A stretch of 64,000 nucleotides of DNA from the NCBI GenBank assembly GCA_030849465.1, contig JARVLF010000013.1, positions 806,001-870,000 of the forward strand, given 5' to 3'. This document shows, in pieces, positions 53,745-64,000 of this stretch. The notes under the pieces are model-generated. The model was not told the DNA's origin. It worked only from the letters and a program-made list of their open reading frames with translations, and made no database searches. This DNA comes from Moesziomyces globuligerus (Eukaryota > Basidiomycota > Ustilaginomycetes > Ustilaginales > Ustilaginaceae). Numbering within the stretch: the stretch's first letter is position 1; each line of letters starts with the position of its first letter. The translations under genes and the position numbers were made by a program.

Positions 53745-55092
53745 GGTCTTGGTGCTGTGCGTGCGACGGACTTGACGGCTGCGGTCGAGAGCTTGCGCTG
53801 CCGTGTTCCTGTGTGCAAAAGGAAGGACTGGCTGGTGGTGCGGGAGGCGGGAAGGGCCAGCTTGGCACGCAATGTTGAATGTGTGCTCTTCTCTTGTCGG
53901 TTGCGAAGCGAGAGGTGCACGCGAGAAAGACGCCAGCGTCGTCTCGACGTGACCTTCTTGCCAGCTTCGGGGGCTGAGACGGCTGTTTCGCCTGTGTGTA
54001 CGCGATTGCGGGGCCATTGCATCGTCTCGTGTGGTGATTGGATTAGGAATATTGGAAAAGGGGATCGTCTCGGTCGGAGACGAGGTCGAAAGTGGGCCGA
54101 AGGATGACAGGGAGCAGGGAGAGGGTATGATAAAGGCAAACAGGGCTCTCGATGTACTTGGATGGCTCGTCCAGACGAACAAATAATCAAGGCTGCGTGC
54201 AATAAAGGACGGTAAGCGTGGATATACGCGAAGAGCACAGCTCTTGGAAAGAAACAGAAGGCGAGAAGGGGCGAGAAGGGGCGAGATGGAGGTGGAGGGT
54301 CAAGATGCGGAGATGGTGGAGCAGCTTTCATCTGTCCGCTCGGTCAGTGGATCCGAAGCACCGCTCGCTTTGACCTCGCCTCGGCGCGCTCTGCGTCGCC
54401 GGTCGCTGCCGGGGGACCGAGAGATCCAGGAACACGACAACGACTTCCATGCACAATGGGAAACCTGCGGCGCTGTGGTTGATTGTTTTCGTCTGCATGG
54501 ACTCCATCAGCATGCATCAAGCGTGGATGTTCGTGTGCGAAGCTGCTGCTGGAAGCTGAAGGTAGACTGTGCTGGCGGCTTCAGTTGCCGCAGGTGTGCA
54601 AGCCCCAAATACTCGGCGCATGGCGAAATCTGTCAACTAGCGCGATTTTTGACGTAACGCACAAGTTGGTCGTCGTGGCCCCGCTAGACTAGTGTGCAAC
54701 TTGCAACTCGATCGCTAGGCCGCCGCGCTGGATATTGCAGGTGCAATCTCTCTCTGCAGCAGAACTGTGCTTGCGTGGTCGGGTTTCGCTCATGTCTGCC
54801 TCATACGAGATGGTCGCCCTGCTGCAATGACTGTGATCGGGGGTCTGCAGTTGGGAGACGTGAATCGAAATGCTGCAAAATCGGGAGCAGAAAACCCGAT
54901 CGTGCCAGCTGCCTCTGTCGGCAATTTCTGAATCCGAGTTCCGAGCCGCGGATGATGACACGAAGCTGCGCCAAGAAGATCCTGAGAAGCCTGACAGCAA
55001 GCGGCCTTCGCACACTATCATTTCACACACCACCATTTTCTTCGCTGTTTGTCTGGCCACAGACGCACGCTGGAAGGTCGTTGCCTCACGCC
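53745..55092. other. Divergent intergenic region, Kelch protein / OCT1
   Basis: 1.35 kb between start codons. Contains a short GCGAGAAGGG tandem repeat (54261-54286). Open frames continue from both genes into this region but look non-coding. An alternative OCT1 start at 54952 is discussed under that gene. Confidence 0.5.
54261..54286 (+). repeat. GCGAGAAGGG tandem repeat
   Basis: Two perfect decamer copies followed by a partial third (GCGAGA). Confidence 0.8.
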
Positions 55093-57765
55093 ATGGCATC
55101 ATCGTCGTCCAAGCTCGCCGGAAGGGCAACCGCTTCGGTTGCGCGCTCCTCTCGGCAGTCGATCGCTAGGACAGCCTTGCCACTTGCACGTGCCGCCCCG
55201 TGTCGCGACGTGTCCGCTTCTTCAAGAGGCACCAGCAGATCTTATTTGAGCAGCAGATACTTCAGCAATTCGACCACTGCACGACGACTGCAACCTGCCG
55301 CCGCCACCGGCCCGGCCGAACTTAGCGCTGTCAAGTCGGACTATGAGAAGGACAATGAGGAGCTCCGTGCCCTCTTCGACGCACCGCCCTCATCCTCATC
55401 GGCAAACAGCCTGCGCAGGTCCGGCCCCTCGACGGGTCTCTTCGAGATACCGTCTCTAACTTCGCCGCAGAACTTCCTCGTCCTCGCTCAGCAGACCTTG
55501 GCGCGTGCCCAGCTTCTGGTCGACCGCATCGATCGTGCTGGCTCGGTAGACGCCACAACATCGCAAGGGATCGCAGAGCTCAGAGAGGTGGTGCGGAATC
55601 TTGATCGTCTCAGCGACCTTCTCTGTGGCGTGATCGACATGGCCGAGCTCGTGCGCAATGCGCATCCGGATCCGGAGTGGGCAGAAGCCGCCAACGCCGC
55701 GTACGAGTATCTGTGTGGCTACATGAATGTGCTCAACACGCATGTTGGCCTGTACAGCGTGCTAAAGAACATCCTCTCGAATCCCGAGATCGCCTCGACA
55801 CTCTCATCCGAGGCGACAGCCGTGGCGCAGGTCTTCCTGCGTGACTTTGAAAAGTCGGGGATCCACCTTCCCCCCGCGGAGCGTGAGCGCTTTGTGAAGC
55901 TCAGCGACGAGATCCTTGTTCTCGGACGCGGCTTTCTCCAGGACATCGCGGGAAACGATGCCTCGGATGACTTCTCGCGCAGCGCGAGCGCAAAGACCGA
56001 TGCCGACCCGAACGATACCGTCGAGCTGCCCACCGACTGGCTTGAAGAAGTCAACCCGACCGTACTCAAGGCGATCCGGGCCAGCGCGCTGACCGACCGC
56101 GACGGTCTCCTCACCTTTTCGGTCGCAGACCAGCCATGGGTCTTCCAGACATTGCTCAAGTACGCGCCGGACGAGCGGGCGCGCAAGGCCGCATTCCGCG
56201 CGGCGAATTACGGCAGCCAGGGGCAGGTGCAGAGGTTGGAACGTCTGCTCAAGGCGCGCGCCGAGCTCGCCACTCTCACCGGCGCAGGCTCGTACTCGGA
56301 GATGGCACTCGGCGACAAGATGGCCAAGCAGCCGCAGAATGTGGAGGAGTTTCTGCGCGCGCTCACCAACCACCACCGTCCGCGCGCCGCCAAGGACCTG
56401 GACAAGCTTCGTAGGCTCAAGCACACCGCCTCGGTGGCGGCCAAGTCCGGCAGGACGTCAGGTGGCATGTTCAACCCGGCACCGACATTGCCTGAATTCC
56501 CGCCGTGGGACCGCGACCTGTACACGGAGCAGCACTTCCGCTCGCCGGCGCTGCGTAGCGTGCAGCCGCTATCACCGTACCTCAGTCTGGGCTCCGTTTT
56601 CGCGGGTCTCTCCCGGCTGTTCAGCTCGCTGTATGGCATTCGCTTCCGTGCTTCGATGGTAGCGCCGGGCGAGGTTTGGAGCGAAGGGCCGGGGGATGTG
56701 ATGAAGGTCGAGGTGCTCGACGAGCGCGAGGGCGCGCGCGGCAGCAGTGGATCCGCCGAGGGGCTGATCGGAACGATCTACGCGGATCTGTGGAGCCGAG
56801 ACGGAAAGCCGGGTGGAGCGGCGCATTATACGGTGCGATGCTCGCGTCGCGTCGACAAGGATGACGAGGCAGGCGACTTTGTACACGGCCGTGCAGAGGA
56901 TGGGAGCATGTTGCGACCCGAGGATCTTGGTGGGCAGGGGTACGGCAACCCGCTGCAGGCGCCGACGTTCGAGCAGCGCGAGCGCGCCGGGCGATACCAA
57001 CTGCCTGTAGTCGTGCTGATGTGCGACTTTGCCCGACCGGGTGGGGGTGGAGGAGCTGGACAGGGACCGTGCCTGTTGGGATGGCACGAGGTTGAGACAC
57101 TTTTCCACGAGATGGGACATGCGATCCACTCGATGATCGGGCGCACCTCGTACCACAACGTGTCCGGCACGCGCTGCGCGACGGACTTCGTCGAACTCCC
57201 CTCTATCCTCATGGAGCACTTTGTTCAGTCGCCGCAGGTGGTTTCGATCGTGGCTAGGCACCATAAGACCGGCGCTTCGCTGCCCTTTGAACATCTCCAG
57301 GCGCATCTCCAGGCGTCGAAATCGCTCGAGAGCCTGGACACGTATCATCAGATCCTGCTCGCACGTCTCGACCAGATGTACCACTCAACTCTCGCGGCCG
57401 AGAAGGGCTTCGACTCCACGCAAGCCTACGCTGCCCTCGACAGCGAAATGGCGCTCCCCGGCGCAGACTACCTCTCGTACACCGACGGCGCCCATCCTCA
57501 GGTCCGCTTCGGCCACTTATTTGGATACGGCTCGACCTACTACTCGTACCTCCTCGACCGCGTCATTGCGAGCAAGATCTGGAACCACCTCTTCGCCAAC
57601 AACCCCCTCGATCGTGCCGCGGGTGAGACGTTCAAGTCCCAATGCCTCAAGTTTGGCGGCGGAAAGGACCCATGGCACATCCTCGCCGACGTCCTCAAGC
57701 AGGAAAACGTTCGTGACGGCGACTCCAACGCCATGCGTCAAGTCGGCCGCTGGGGCATCGAGTGA
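55093..57765 (+). CDS. OCT1: Mitochondrial intermediate peptidase (Oct1/MIP)
   Basis: 890 residues, intronless. The start at 55093 (MASSSSKLAGRATASVARSS) gives an Arg/Ser/Ala-rich presequence. An upstream in-frame ATG at 54952 also precedes basic sequence and cannot be excluded. M3-family metallopeptidase: the zinc site is FHEMGHAIHSMIG with HEMGH at 672-676, and the third ligand Glu701 (DFVELPSILMEHF) lies 25 residues after the second His, the spacing of thimet-type enzymes. Other family blocks include FARPGGGGGAGQGPCLLGWH and YADLWSRDGKPGGAAHYTV, and near the end FGHLFGYGSTYYSYLLDRVI. It removes an octapeptide from matrix proteins already cut by the processing peptidase. It converges on NEO1 with 130 bases between stops. 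Confidence 0.95.
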   Translation: MASSSSKLAGRATASVARSSRQSIARTALPLARAAPCRDVSASSRGTSRSYLSSRYFSNSTTARRLQPAAATGPAELSAVKSDYEKDNEELRALFDAPPSSSSANSLRRSGPSTGLFEIPSLTSPQNFLVLAQQTLARAQLLVDRIDRAGSVDATTSQGIAELREVVRNLDRLSDLLCGVIDMAELVRNAHPDPEWAEAANAAYEYLCGYMNVLNTHVGLYSVLKNILSNPEIASTLSSEATAVAQVFLRDFEKSGIHLPPAERERFVKLSDEILVLGRGFLQDIAGNDASDDFSRSASAKTDADPNDTVELPTDWLEEVNPTVLKAIRASALTDRDGLLTFSVADQPWVFQTLLKYAPDERARKAAFRAANYGSQGQVQRLERLLKARAELATLTGAGSYSEMALGDKMAKQPQNVEEFLRALTNHHRPRAAKDLDKLRRLKHTASVAAKSGRTSGGMFNPAPTLPEFPPWDRDLYTEQHFRSPALRSVQPLSPYLSLGSVFAGLSRLFSSLYGIRFRASMVAPGEVWSEGPGDVMKVEVLDEREGARGSSGSAEGLIGTIYADLWSRDGKPGGAAHYTVRCSRRVDKDDEAGDFVHGRAEDGSMLRPEDLGGQGYGNPLQAPTFEQRERAGRYQLPVVVLMCDFARPGGGGGAGQGPCLLGWHEVETLFHEMGHAIHSMIGRTSYHNVSGTRCATDFVELPSILMEHFVQSPQVVSIVARHHKTGASLPFEHLQAHLQASKSLESLDTYHQILLARLDQMYHSTLAAEKGFDSTQAYAALDSEMALPGADYLSYTDGAHPQVRFGHLFGYGSTYYSYLLDRVIASKIWNHLFANNPLDRAAGETFKSQCLKFGGGKDPWHILADVLKQENVRDGDSNAMRQVGRWGIE

Positions 57766-57895
57766 CCGCAACGCACCCCAGACTTTCATCTCCATCACCA
57801 ATCACAACACAACTTCCTATCCTGGACGGAAATTCGATGTCTGTCGTGTGGCAGAGCGGTACAGCTGATCGATCTGCATTGACGAAAGGGTTAGG

Positions 57896-60800
57896 TCAAG
57901 CCATGGCGAGCTTGCTGTAGCTTGGTGGTGCGAGGCGATTGCGAACCTCGCGCCAGACGTAGAGCGGCAGGCTGCTGACCGCAACGATGACCGCCGTCTT
58001 CCAGAGGAAGCGGTAGGACAGGACGAATCCGAGGTCGAAAAACTCGGGCAGGAATACGATGCTGACGCAATAGAAGAAGAGCGTGACGATCTCGGAGAGG
58101 ATCATGTAGACATGCCAGGTGGTGATCTCGAGTGCGACCATGATGAGCTCGTTGACCACGAGTGCGGTGAAGGAGATCGAGACGATGTTGAGGAACTCGT
58201 TCTCGAATAGCAGCAACGAGAGGATCATAATGGCGCCTCCCTGGTACGTCGAGATCATGAGCCAAGTGGTAAACGTCTTGGCCGAAAGCGAGCGTCCCTT
58301 GGTCAGGTCCTTGTACAGCTCGGGGTACAGCAACGCCAGGTCCTCGCTCACATCGCGGTCGAGCACGAGCGAAAAGACGGGCGCCATGGTGTAGACCGTG
58401 GCGTATCCCACCATGAGCCAGCCCTGGTAGAGCGCGATGGGAGCAAAGTAGAAGATGCTCGAGAACACCGCCTGGATGATCGAGATGATCAGACCTCGAT
58501 GGATGACGAACTGCGCGAGCTTGGCCGAGCGCTTGTACGAGTTGCGTCCGTGCCACACGAGCAGCTTGGTGAGGAAGCTGAACTGCGTGATGGAGAAGTC
58601 GGCTGCTAGCGAAGCCTGCTTGCCCTCCTTACCGACGATGCCCAAGCCGACGTCGGCGGCCTGGATCATCGACACGTCGTTGCCGCCATCGCCGATGCAG
58701 CACACCCGCTTCTTGGTATGCGAGCGGATGAGACGCGCCACGTCCGCCTTTTGCGTCGGTGAACATCGGCACGCCACTACCGCAGACAGCTGTGTCGCGA
58801 GCTCGATGAACTCGTCCCGGAACGAGTCCAAGCACTCCTGCAGCGACTCGCCGTCGATGACCAGGCAGCAGTCGAGCTTGGACCGTAAGAAGTCGAGCAT
58901 GTCTCGAACCGCGTCCGGGGAACGCATCTTGGCCACCTGATGCACGTACTGGTTTCTCGCCACGAGCTTGGACGAGATGGCGATGCACGTGGCCGTCTCG
59001 ATCTTGTCGCCGGTCAGCATCCACACTTTGATGCCTGCGTTGCGCAGCAGCTCGAGCGTCATCTTGACGTCCTCTTGCAGCTTGTCCTCGACTCCGGTAA
59101 GCCCGAGCAGCTCCAAGTTGTTTTCGAGGTGTTCCTCGATGGCGCGCGCCATGGCTTCGTTGCGATCCTCGACCTGCACTCGAGCCGCCTTGTAAGCGCG
59201 CTCAAACGCGAGCCAATTGTCCTGCGTCAATCTCCTGCGTCCGATCACCAGCGTTCGCAGACCCTCTCGCGCCATGTTGCCGCATTCTTCATCGAGCCAG
59301 TCGTTCTGCGCCACGATCTTGGCCATCACGACATCGGCGCCCTTTTGGTAGAAGGTGATGTCGCCACTGGCACGTTCTCGAATGACGATGCCCATGCGCT
59401 TCGACTCGGATGTGAATGGGAACACCTCGAGAATGTCGAATTGGAGCGTCGATCCATCTGTCGCTCGCAACGACATCGACTTGCGGTCGCGCGACACGAG
59501 GCTCAGCCCCACAGATTCGGTCCATCGCACGATAGCGACCTCGTCTGGAGACGAAGCCTGGTAGGTGATGGAGCCATCCGCCTCAACGACCGGCGTGACG
59601 TTGTGGCAGAGTGCGAGCGCCAGAACGATGTCCTTGACACGCGAGCTCATGTCACGGCGGCCACGACCGGCGAGCATGGCACCTGCCGTAGTCAGAGAGA
59701 TGGGCTGCTGTGCGGCGCTTGCACTGCCTGATGTCGCCTTTGTCGGGCTGCCCGGCTGAGCCGCGTTTCCGTAGTGCTGCTGCAATGCCGTGGCGAGCTG
59801 CGACGTGACCTCGTCCATGCTGTCCCAGCCGTAGCTCATGGTACCCATGTGCAGCTTACGCAATTCCATCTCGTTCTGTGTGAGCGTGCCTGTCTTGTCG
59901 GACAGCAGATACTCGATGCGGCCGAGCTCCTCGGGAAGTGTGGAAGTGCGCACAATGGTGCCCGGTATCTCGTCGTCGTGCATGATCTGACGAGCATAGA
60001 CGGTCTTGCCCATGTCGAGGTTGACTCGAAGACTGATGGGGATGATGGAGGAAAAGAGGATGAGGAAGCGGAAGATGTAGACCCACCACTCGCCCTTGAA
60101 ACCGTTGAGCGCAACGAGGCAGACTGACAGTGCGAACGTCACACCGCACAGGATCTTGGAGAGCCGGTTGATCTCGAGGTCTAGGAGCCCGACTTTGGTG
60201 CCAGGATACGATGTGTTCATCACTGCTCGGGTCTCGCGTCCGGTGTAGACGATCATGCCAACGGCGGTACCGGCCGCTAGCACAGTATTGGCCCACAGGA
60301 CGTTCTCGGCGGTCAGCGGGGCTACTTGAGGCTGCTGGCTCATCGCGATGACGGTGTCAGGAGGATGCGAATCGACCGGGCCTCTTGCCGGGCCGGCACC
60401 GTCAGCAGGTCCGCCTAAGAGGTCGCCGACAGCAGGGCCAGCGCGATGCATGGTCGTTGGCGGCGTCGTCGAGCCCTCGTCAGCTGGTGGATGTAGTGTG
60501 AGGTTGCCGAGGAAGGAGTGGATGTCTTTGATCGGCGGACCGGCAAAGACCACGGCGCGATCGCCGAGCACAGCGAGGTCATCGGTTGGCATGCGCTGTG
60601 TCAGCTCCACCGCGACGCGCAGTTTCCAGTCGGTCTCTCCATCGAGCTGATCGGTTCGGATGAAGCAGCTTCCGTTGGAGCCCTGTTGGCTTGAGTCGCC
60701 TTCGTCCTGCGATGCATCTTTCGCGTCGGCCTTTGCTGCAGAACTATCCTCGGCTGCTTTTCGATGGCCGTTCTCGCCGTCATCGTCATCGCCGAGGATG

Positions 60801-61855
60801 AATTGCGCGTTATCGTCCATAGGTGTCGGCGCGATGGAGTCCGTGCCCGTGCCGATCGAGCCGTCGGTGGAGAAAGTTTGCAAGAGAACCATATCGGCGG
60901 GGACGCGTTGATTCTTGTCGAGCACGACAAGGTCGCCGACTTTGATCTTGCTGCTTGGTACCTGAACGACTCGGGACTGGCCGAGGTCGCTTCCGAGTGA
61001 GAGGGGCTTGTTGGGACTAGCCTTGCGAGCGAGGCGGGACTGTGCTTTGGCGAGGGCAGAGTCATTTGGAACAAGAAGCTTATAGGGGGCGCTGTTGCTC
61101 TCAACATCCCTTTTGTATCTGGCCCAGTCGTCAATGGCCTCCTTGCCGATGGTGATGCAGAGGACGAAGGCGAGAGGTGCAACGTAAGTTGCGATAAAGC
61201 CGATCTTGAGCGCCGGAATGAACTGACTCAACGCTACGAGAAGGAAGTAGAGATTGAAAAAGAACTTGAACTGCTCGTAGAGCACCTTGGGCAGGAAGGT
61301 GACGACGTTGTACTTCTGGTTGCGCACGACGTTGGCGGCGTACCTGGCGCGGACTCGATCTGAATCGCCGAGGCTGATGGTTCTGCTCAAGTCGCGAGGC
61401 TTGCGCTCCTTCGAAGCGAAGAGCGAGGCGATGAGACCAGCTCTACGAGAGCCGAGCTGTCCGGCATGGTGTGACGATGTGGCGGGGATGCCATCCGATT
61501 CGGCGTGCGATCCATATTGGCGACGATGATCTTCGGAATGCCGCGGAGTGCTATCTGCGCGCTTCAGACCGTCCGGACGCCGAAGAATATCGTCATCGCT
61601 GGCTTGCAGGAGACCTTGCTGCTCGTCCGAGTCGCGTGCGTTGTTCTGGCCGAAGCGACTGAACCTGGACCGAGGATTGCGCGAGCGGAACGCGGCGAAT
61701 CCGGTCTCGGTCTGCGAGTGGTAGGAGGGAGCAGGCGAGCTGCGGCCGGCCGACATTGTTGGAGATGCGCTAATGACCTGGAGTGGGTAGGCTCCGTCTC
61801 GCTCGTGGCTCCAGGTGGAAGAAGAGGCAGATTGTGCAGACCTTTTAGACGACAT
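57896..61855 (-). CDS. NEO1: P4-ATPase phospholipid flippase, Neo1/ATP9 class
   Basis: 1319 residues, intronless, ATG at 61855. A disordered N terminus of about 165 residues precedes [20 protein letters not shown] and the first two membrane helices ([20 protein letters not shown]), which place it with Neo1 and animal ATP9A/B rather than Drs2/Dnf. P-type ATPase motifs: DGET near 402 (A domain), the phosphorylated Asp in [10 protein letters not shown] near 652, KGADVVM in the nucleotide domain, [12 protein letters not shown] and [16 protein letters not shown] near 1055. About 10 membrane helices in all. Neo1-class enzymes act without a Cdc50 partner at Golgi/endosomes and keep phosphatidylethanolamine and phosphatidylserine on the cytosolic leaflet. 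An acidic low-complexity insertion ([19 protein letters not shown], around 340-385) interrupts the A domain. Confidence 0.95.
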   Translation of the reverse strand: MSSKRSAQSASSSTWSHERDGAYPLQVISASPTMSAGRSSPAPSYHSQTETGFAAFRSRNPRSRFSRFGQNNARDSDEQQGLLQASDDDILRRPDGLKRADSTPRHSEDHRRQYGSHAESDGIPATSSHHAGQLGSRRAGLIASLFASKERKPRDLSRTISLGDSDRVRARYAANVVRNQKYNVVTFLPKVLYEQFKFFFNLYFLLVALSQFIPALKIGFIATYVAPLAFVLCITIGKEAIDDWARYKRDVESNSAPYKLLVPNDSALAKAQSRLARKASPNKPLSLGSDLGQSRVVQVPSSKIKVGDLVVLDKNQRVPADMVLLQTFSTDGSIGTGTDSIAPTPMDDNAQFILGDDDDGENGHRKAAEDSSAAKADAKDASQDEGDSSQQGSNGSCFIRTDQLDGETDWKLRVAVELTQRMPTDDLAVLGDRAVVFAGPPIKDIHSFLGNLTLHPPADEGSTTPPTTMHRAGPAVGDLLGGPADGAGPARGPVDSHPPDTVIAMSQQPQVAPLTAENVLWANTVLAAGTAVGMIVYTGRETRAVMNTSYPGTKVGLLDLEINRLSKILCGVTFALSVCLVALNGFKGEWWVYIFRFLILFSSIIPISLRVNLDMGKTVYARQIMHDDEIPGTIVRTSTLPEELGRIEYLLSDKTGTLTQNEMELRKLHMGTMSYGWDSMDEVTSQLATALQQHYGNAAQPGSPTKATSGSASAAQQPISLTTAGAMLAGRGRRDMSSRVKDIVLALALCHNVTPVVEADGSITYQASSPDEVAIVRWTESVGLSLVSRDRKSMSLRATDGSTLQFDILEVFPFTSESKRMGIVIRERASGDITFYQKGADVVMAKIVAQNDWLDEECGNMAREGLRTLVIGRRRLTQDNWLAFERAYKAARVQVEDRNEAMARAIEEHLENNLELLGLTGVEDKLQEDVKMTLELLRNAGIKVWMLTGDKIETATCIAISSKLVARNQYVHQVAKMRSPDAVRDMLDFLRSKLDCCLVIDGESLQECLDSFRDEFIELATQLSAVVACRCSPTQKADVARLIRSHTKKRVCCIGDGGNDVSMIQAADVGLGIVGKEGKQASLAADFSITQFSFLTKLLVWHGRNSYKRSAKLAQFVIHRGLIISIIQAVFSSIFYFAPIALYQGWLMVGYATVYTMAPVFSLVLDRDVSEDLALLYPELYKDLTKGRSLSAKTFTTWLMISTYQGGAIMILSLLLFENEFLNIVSISFTALVVNELIMVALEITTWHVYMILSEIVTLFFYCVSIVFLPEFFDLGFVLSYRFLWKTAVIVAVSSLPLYVWREVRNRLAPPSYSKLAMA

Positions 61856-62421
61856 GCACGAGAGGCGGTAGGGAGCGAGCGAGGTAGTGAAGTTGCATTG
61901 CTACGCCTTACGAAGCTGCTGGCGCCATATTGGGACGAGGAGATGACTCCGCCGTGTGCATCCAAGGTCGCTAAGCCGTGTCGCTGATTCGAACAAAGTG
62001 CACTTGTGACACAGTAAGGATGAGAAGGTTGAGGATGTGAATGATGGCTGTGTCGGAGTCGTGGAGCTGCACCCTGTGGCATGTGCACAACCTCCACGCA
62101 GCGGGAGCGTGCCGAAGCCTGAGCGCGTGCCAAATTTCAATCCGTGCGAGAAAAGCCAAGCGGAGGGCTCGGAGGCGATCAACGGGAATTCGAGCCTCAT
62201 GCACGCCCGAAGCGCGAGCTTGTTCATCTCCACTGCTCATCGCTATCGCGCCTCCCACCTGACCCTTGACCTCGCCATCGTCCACGACACATCGACACGT
62301 ACGTTCGTCATTGCATTACGATTCCAGCCGCCACGATTGAGCGGTGATCGCACGCCGAAAGGACCCCTAGCATCGTCGAGACTGACTTGATCCGCTGCTG
62401 CGTTGCACCTGCAATCACAGA
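61856..62421. promoter_or_regulatory. Divergent promoter region, NEO1 / NDUFA6
   Basis: 566 bases between divergent start codons. A GTTCGAATC string at about 61986 (minus) resembles a tRNA B box, but no A box accompanies it. No other feature seen. Confidence 0.5.
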
Positions 62422-63051
62422 ATGACCACGATTCCTAGCCGTCTGGCCCAGACCACATACATCTCGAAGAGTCTCGAGGAGGCGCGCAGGCGCTCCACTG
62501 CGCTCTACCGCAACTTCTACCGATCTGTGAGTGGCCTGTACCTGTTCAGCGCTATGATCTCGCTCTACAAGAGTTGCTAACCTGTCCGAGCGATGTTGCT
62601 GCCCGCCTTGGAACCTGCAGGCCCCCGAGATCTGCGCACTCTACGCGCTGGACGTGCCGCCTTCGACGCTGCGCGCCAAGTTCCGCACACAATTCGAGAA
62701 GAGCAAGATGATCAAGGATGTGGCGGTGCTCGACGTGATGCTGCTCAAGGCGCAGCAGGAGTACCAGGAGACGATGAACGGCTGGAAGACGTTGCCTCAC
62801 GTCATGAAGTGGTTCGCCGAGGAGGAGGTAAGTGTGCCCAATCCAACGTCGGCTTGGCATGGCTTCGGGCCCGTGACTCGGCGTTACGCCCGGCGTCACG
62901 GACCACTGTGGTGGCTACGGAGACGAGAAGCTGACACGAGCTTTCAAACTGCGCTTTGTTCTCACAGGCACCCGCGACACCGGAGGGCTTCTTGGAAAAG
63001 TTCTACGCTTCTCGAGACGAGGGACGTGGACCCATCGGCACCGGCATCTAA
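62422..63051 (+). CDS. Mitochondrial complex I LYR subunit (NDUFA6/B14)
   Basis: Three exons: 62422-62526, 62621-62827, 62968-63051, all phase 0, giving 131 residues (human NDUFA6 is of similar length). The N terminus MTTIPSRLAQTTYISKSLEE leads to the LYR motif at 28-30 (ALYRNFYRS) and APEICALYALD. Then come RAKFRTQFEKSKMIKDVAVL and a helical segment ending MKWFAEEE; the last exon ends GRGPIGTGI. LYR proteins of this class bind mitochondrial acyl carrier protein and sit in the matrix arm of NADH:ubiquinone oxidoreductase. Both introns have GTGAGT/GTAAGT donors and CAG acceptors. Confidence 0.92.
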
Positions 63052-64000
63052 GCCATCGCACAGGTCTCGCTCAGTCTGCTTATGCTCGAGCCCGCACCAA
63101 TCCAAATCTACCATCCATCAAGTTTGAGCATGGCAGTGCACGCGGACGATCACGGGAGCACGAATGAGGGCGCTCTGCTACGATGGGTATCATTGGAAGC
63201 GCGTTGAGGGTGGACGGACCGGCGCGTCGTCGAAATGCGGGCTCGCAAGTATTGGTTGATTGGACGGAGGTTGGTGACCCAAAACCCACGCTGGAACCGC
63301 TGACACCGCAGGGCATTGCAAGTCCCTGGGCGGGCGGGCGCAGAATTGAAGGTGGGTCCATGCAGGCCAATATGTTTGCCGTGTCGTCACTGGTGGTGGC
63401 GCTTCGATGCGGCTCAGCAGGAGAACAATGGCCTACCGACCACAGACGCCTGCAGGGTCGGGTCTGTTGGAAGACGGAGGACGGCGGGATTGCAACTCTG
63501 TCCAACGCCCGTCTGCTCCTGGCAAGTCGAAATCACCGGTGAAGCAGTGGGTTCGAGGCTACGCTTGCGAGATGCGCCCGAGCTTGGCTGAGATGCTCAG
63601 ACCGACGGCCGATTCTTGGCTTGCCCAGCTCGGTGGGCGTCTCTTTGCGCGTCGTCGCATAGTCCCGCCAAGAGGTGCATTTCACACTTGTCACGGCCTC
63701 ATCACACCTCTCCAAATAGGTTCTTGGCTTCGAGCCAGTTTGTGTATCAGGCCGAGCGCGCCACCCCCTTTCCGGTTGAGCCGAAGGCGCGCGCTCTTCG
63801 CTACTCATACGCGCATACGTCCAAGGATGCTGCGTTTGCTGCGACGCCCTTTCGGAACTGCTTCGGCTTGACAGATGGTCATCGGCTTCATCGCCGTCGA
63901 CTTTGCAGCTCTCCCGCCGAGTACTTGCAGAAATGCAAACAAGCCATAACGACCATTCGAACGTGGAGATTGGGAAGAGGCGACTACGGTAGAGAGTGTC
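63052..64000. other. Right-end region without recognisable gene
   Basis: About 950 bases after NDUFA6. Short overlapping frames occur on both strands with no domain; the next gene presumably lies outside the window. Confidence 0.5.

Noticed and set aside
61984..61994. GTTCGAATC on the minus strand, a tRNA B-box match
   Set aside because: No A box or cloverleaf is found in the 100 bases on either side.

Overview
The window looks like nuclear DNA of a smut fungus (Ustilaginales, Basidiomycota; near Ustilago/Sporisorium). It is GC-rich, with short introns of about 70-85 nt. Its left end carries a tetrapolar-type 'a' mating locus: a Pra1-like STE3 pheromone receptor, two CaaX lipopeptide pheromone precursors, and five exact copies of the smut pheromone response element ACAAAGGGA. 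The remaining genes are ordinary fungal housekeeping and surface genes, with no sign of bacterial, viral or organellar DNA. The species cannot be named from the window alone.

Layout. 1-4490 is the a locus: pra1 (minus, cut by the window edge), a pheromone gene at 2491-2610 (minus) and a second, different pheromone gene at 4371-4490 (plus). Two unlike intact pheromone genes beside one receptor is the arrangement known from tri-allelic smuts such as Sporisorium reilianum. There each pheromone addresses one of the two other mating types. 5128-21468 holds a Stealth-type phosphotransferase, tRNA-splicing endonuclease subunit Sen15, a GPI-anchored polysaccharide deacetylase, DAHP synthase, mitochondrial ribosomal protein uS19m, an OPT oligopeptide transporter and the Arp2/3 subunit ARPC5. 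21627-25012 is a Zn2Cys6 transcription factor. About 6 kb with no recognisable gene follows (25013-31124).

31125-46171 holds a Ser-rich disordered protein, a GPI-anchored Cys-containing secreted protein, a BAR-PH-ArfGAP protein, mitochondrial glutamyl-tRNA synthetase and the RFT1 glycolipid scramblase-family protein; the last two are divergent from a 305-bp promoter. 47376-50401 holds two secreted proteins whose mature parts contain no cysteine (effector-like, unrecognised). 50766-63051 holds a Kelch-repeat single-pass membrane protein, mitochondrial intermediate peptidase Oct1, the P4-ATPase Neo1 and the complex I LYR subunit NDUFA6.

How the genes relate. The pheromone/receptor genes form a functional set for mate recognition, probably driven by Prf1 through the response elements. 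The other genes do not form an operon-like pathway. Four encode mitochondrial proteins (uS19m, GluRS, Oct1, NDUFA6), and several serve the secretory pathway or cell surface (RFT1, Neo1, ArfGAP, deacetylase, DUF7729-like, Kelch, the two effector-like proteins). Splice sites were read by eye from GT-AG signals, phase and family alignment. Start codons were moved to the first true ATG where an open frame began at TTG or GTG.
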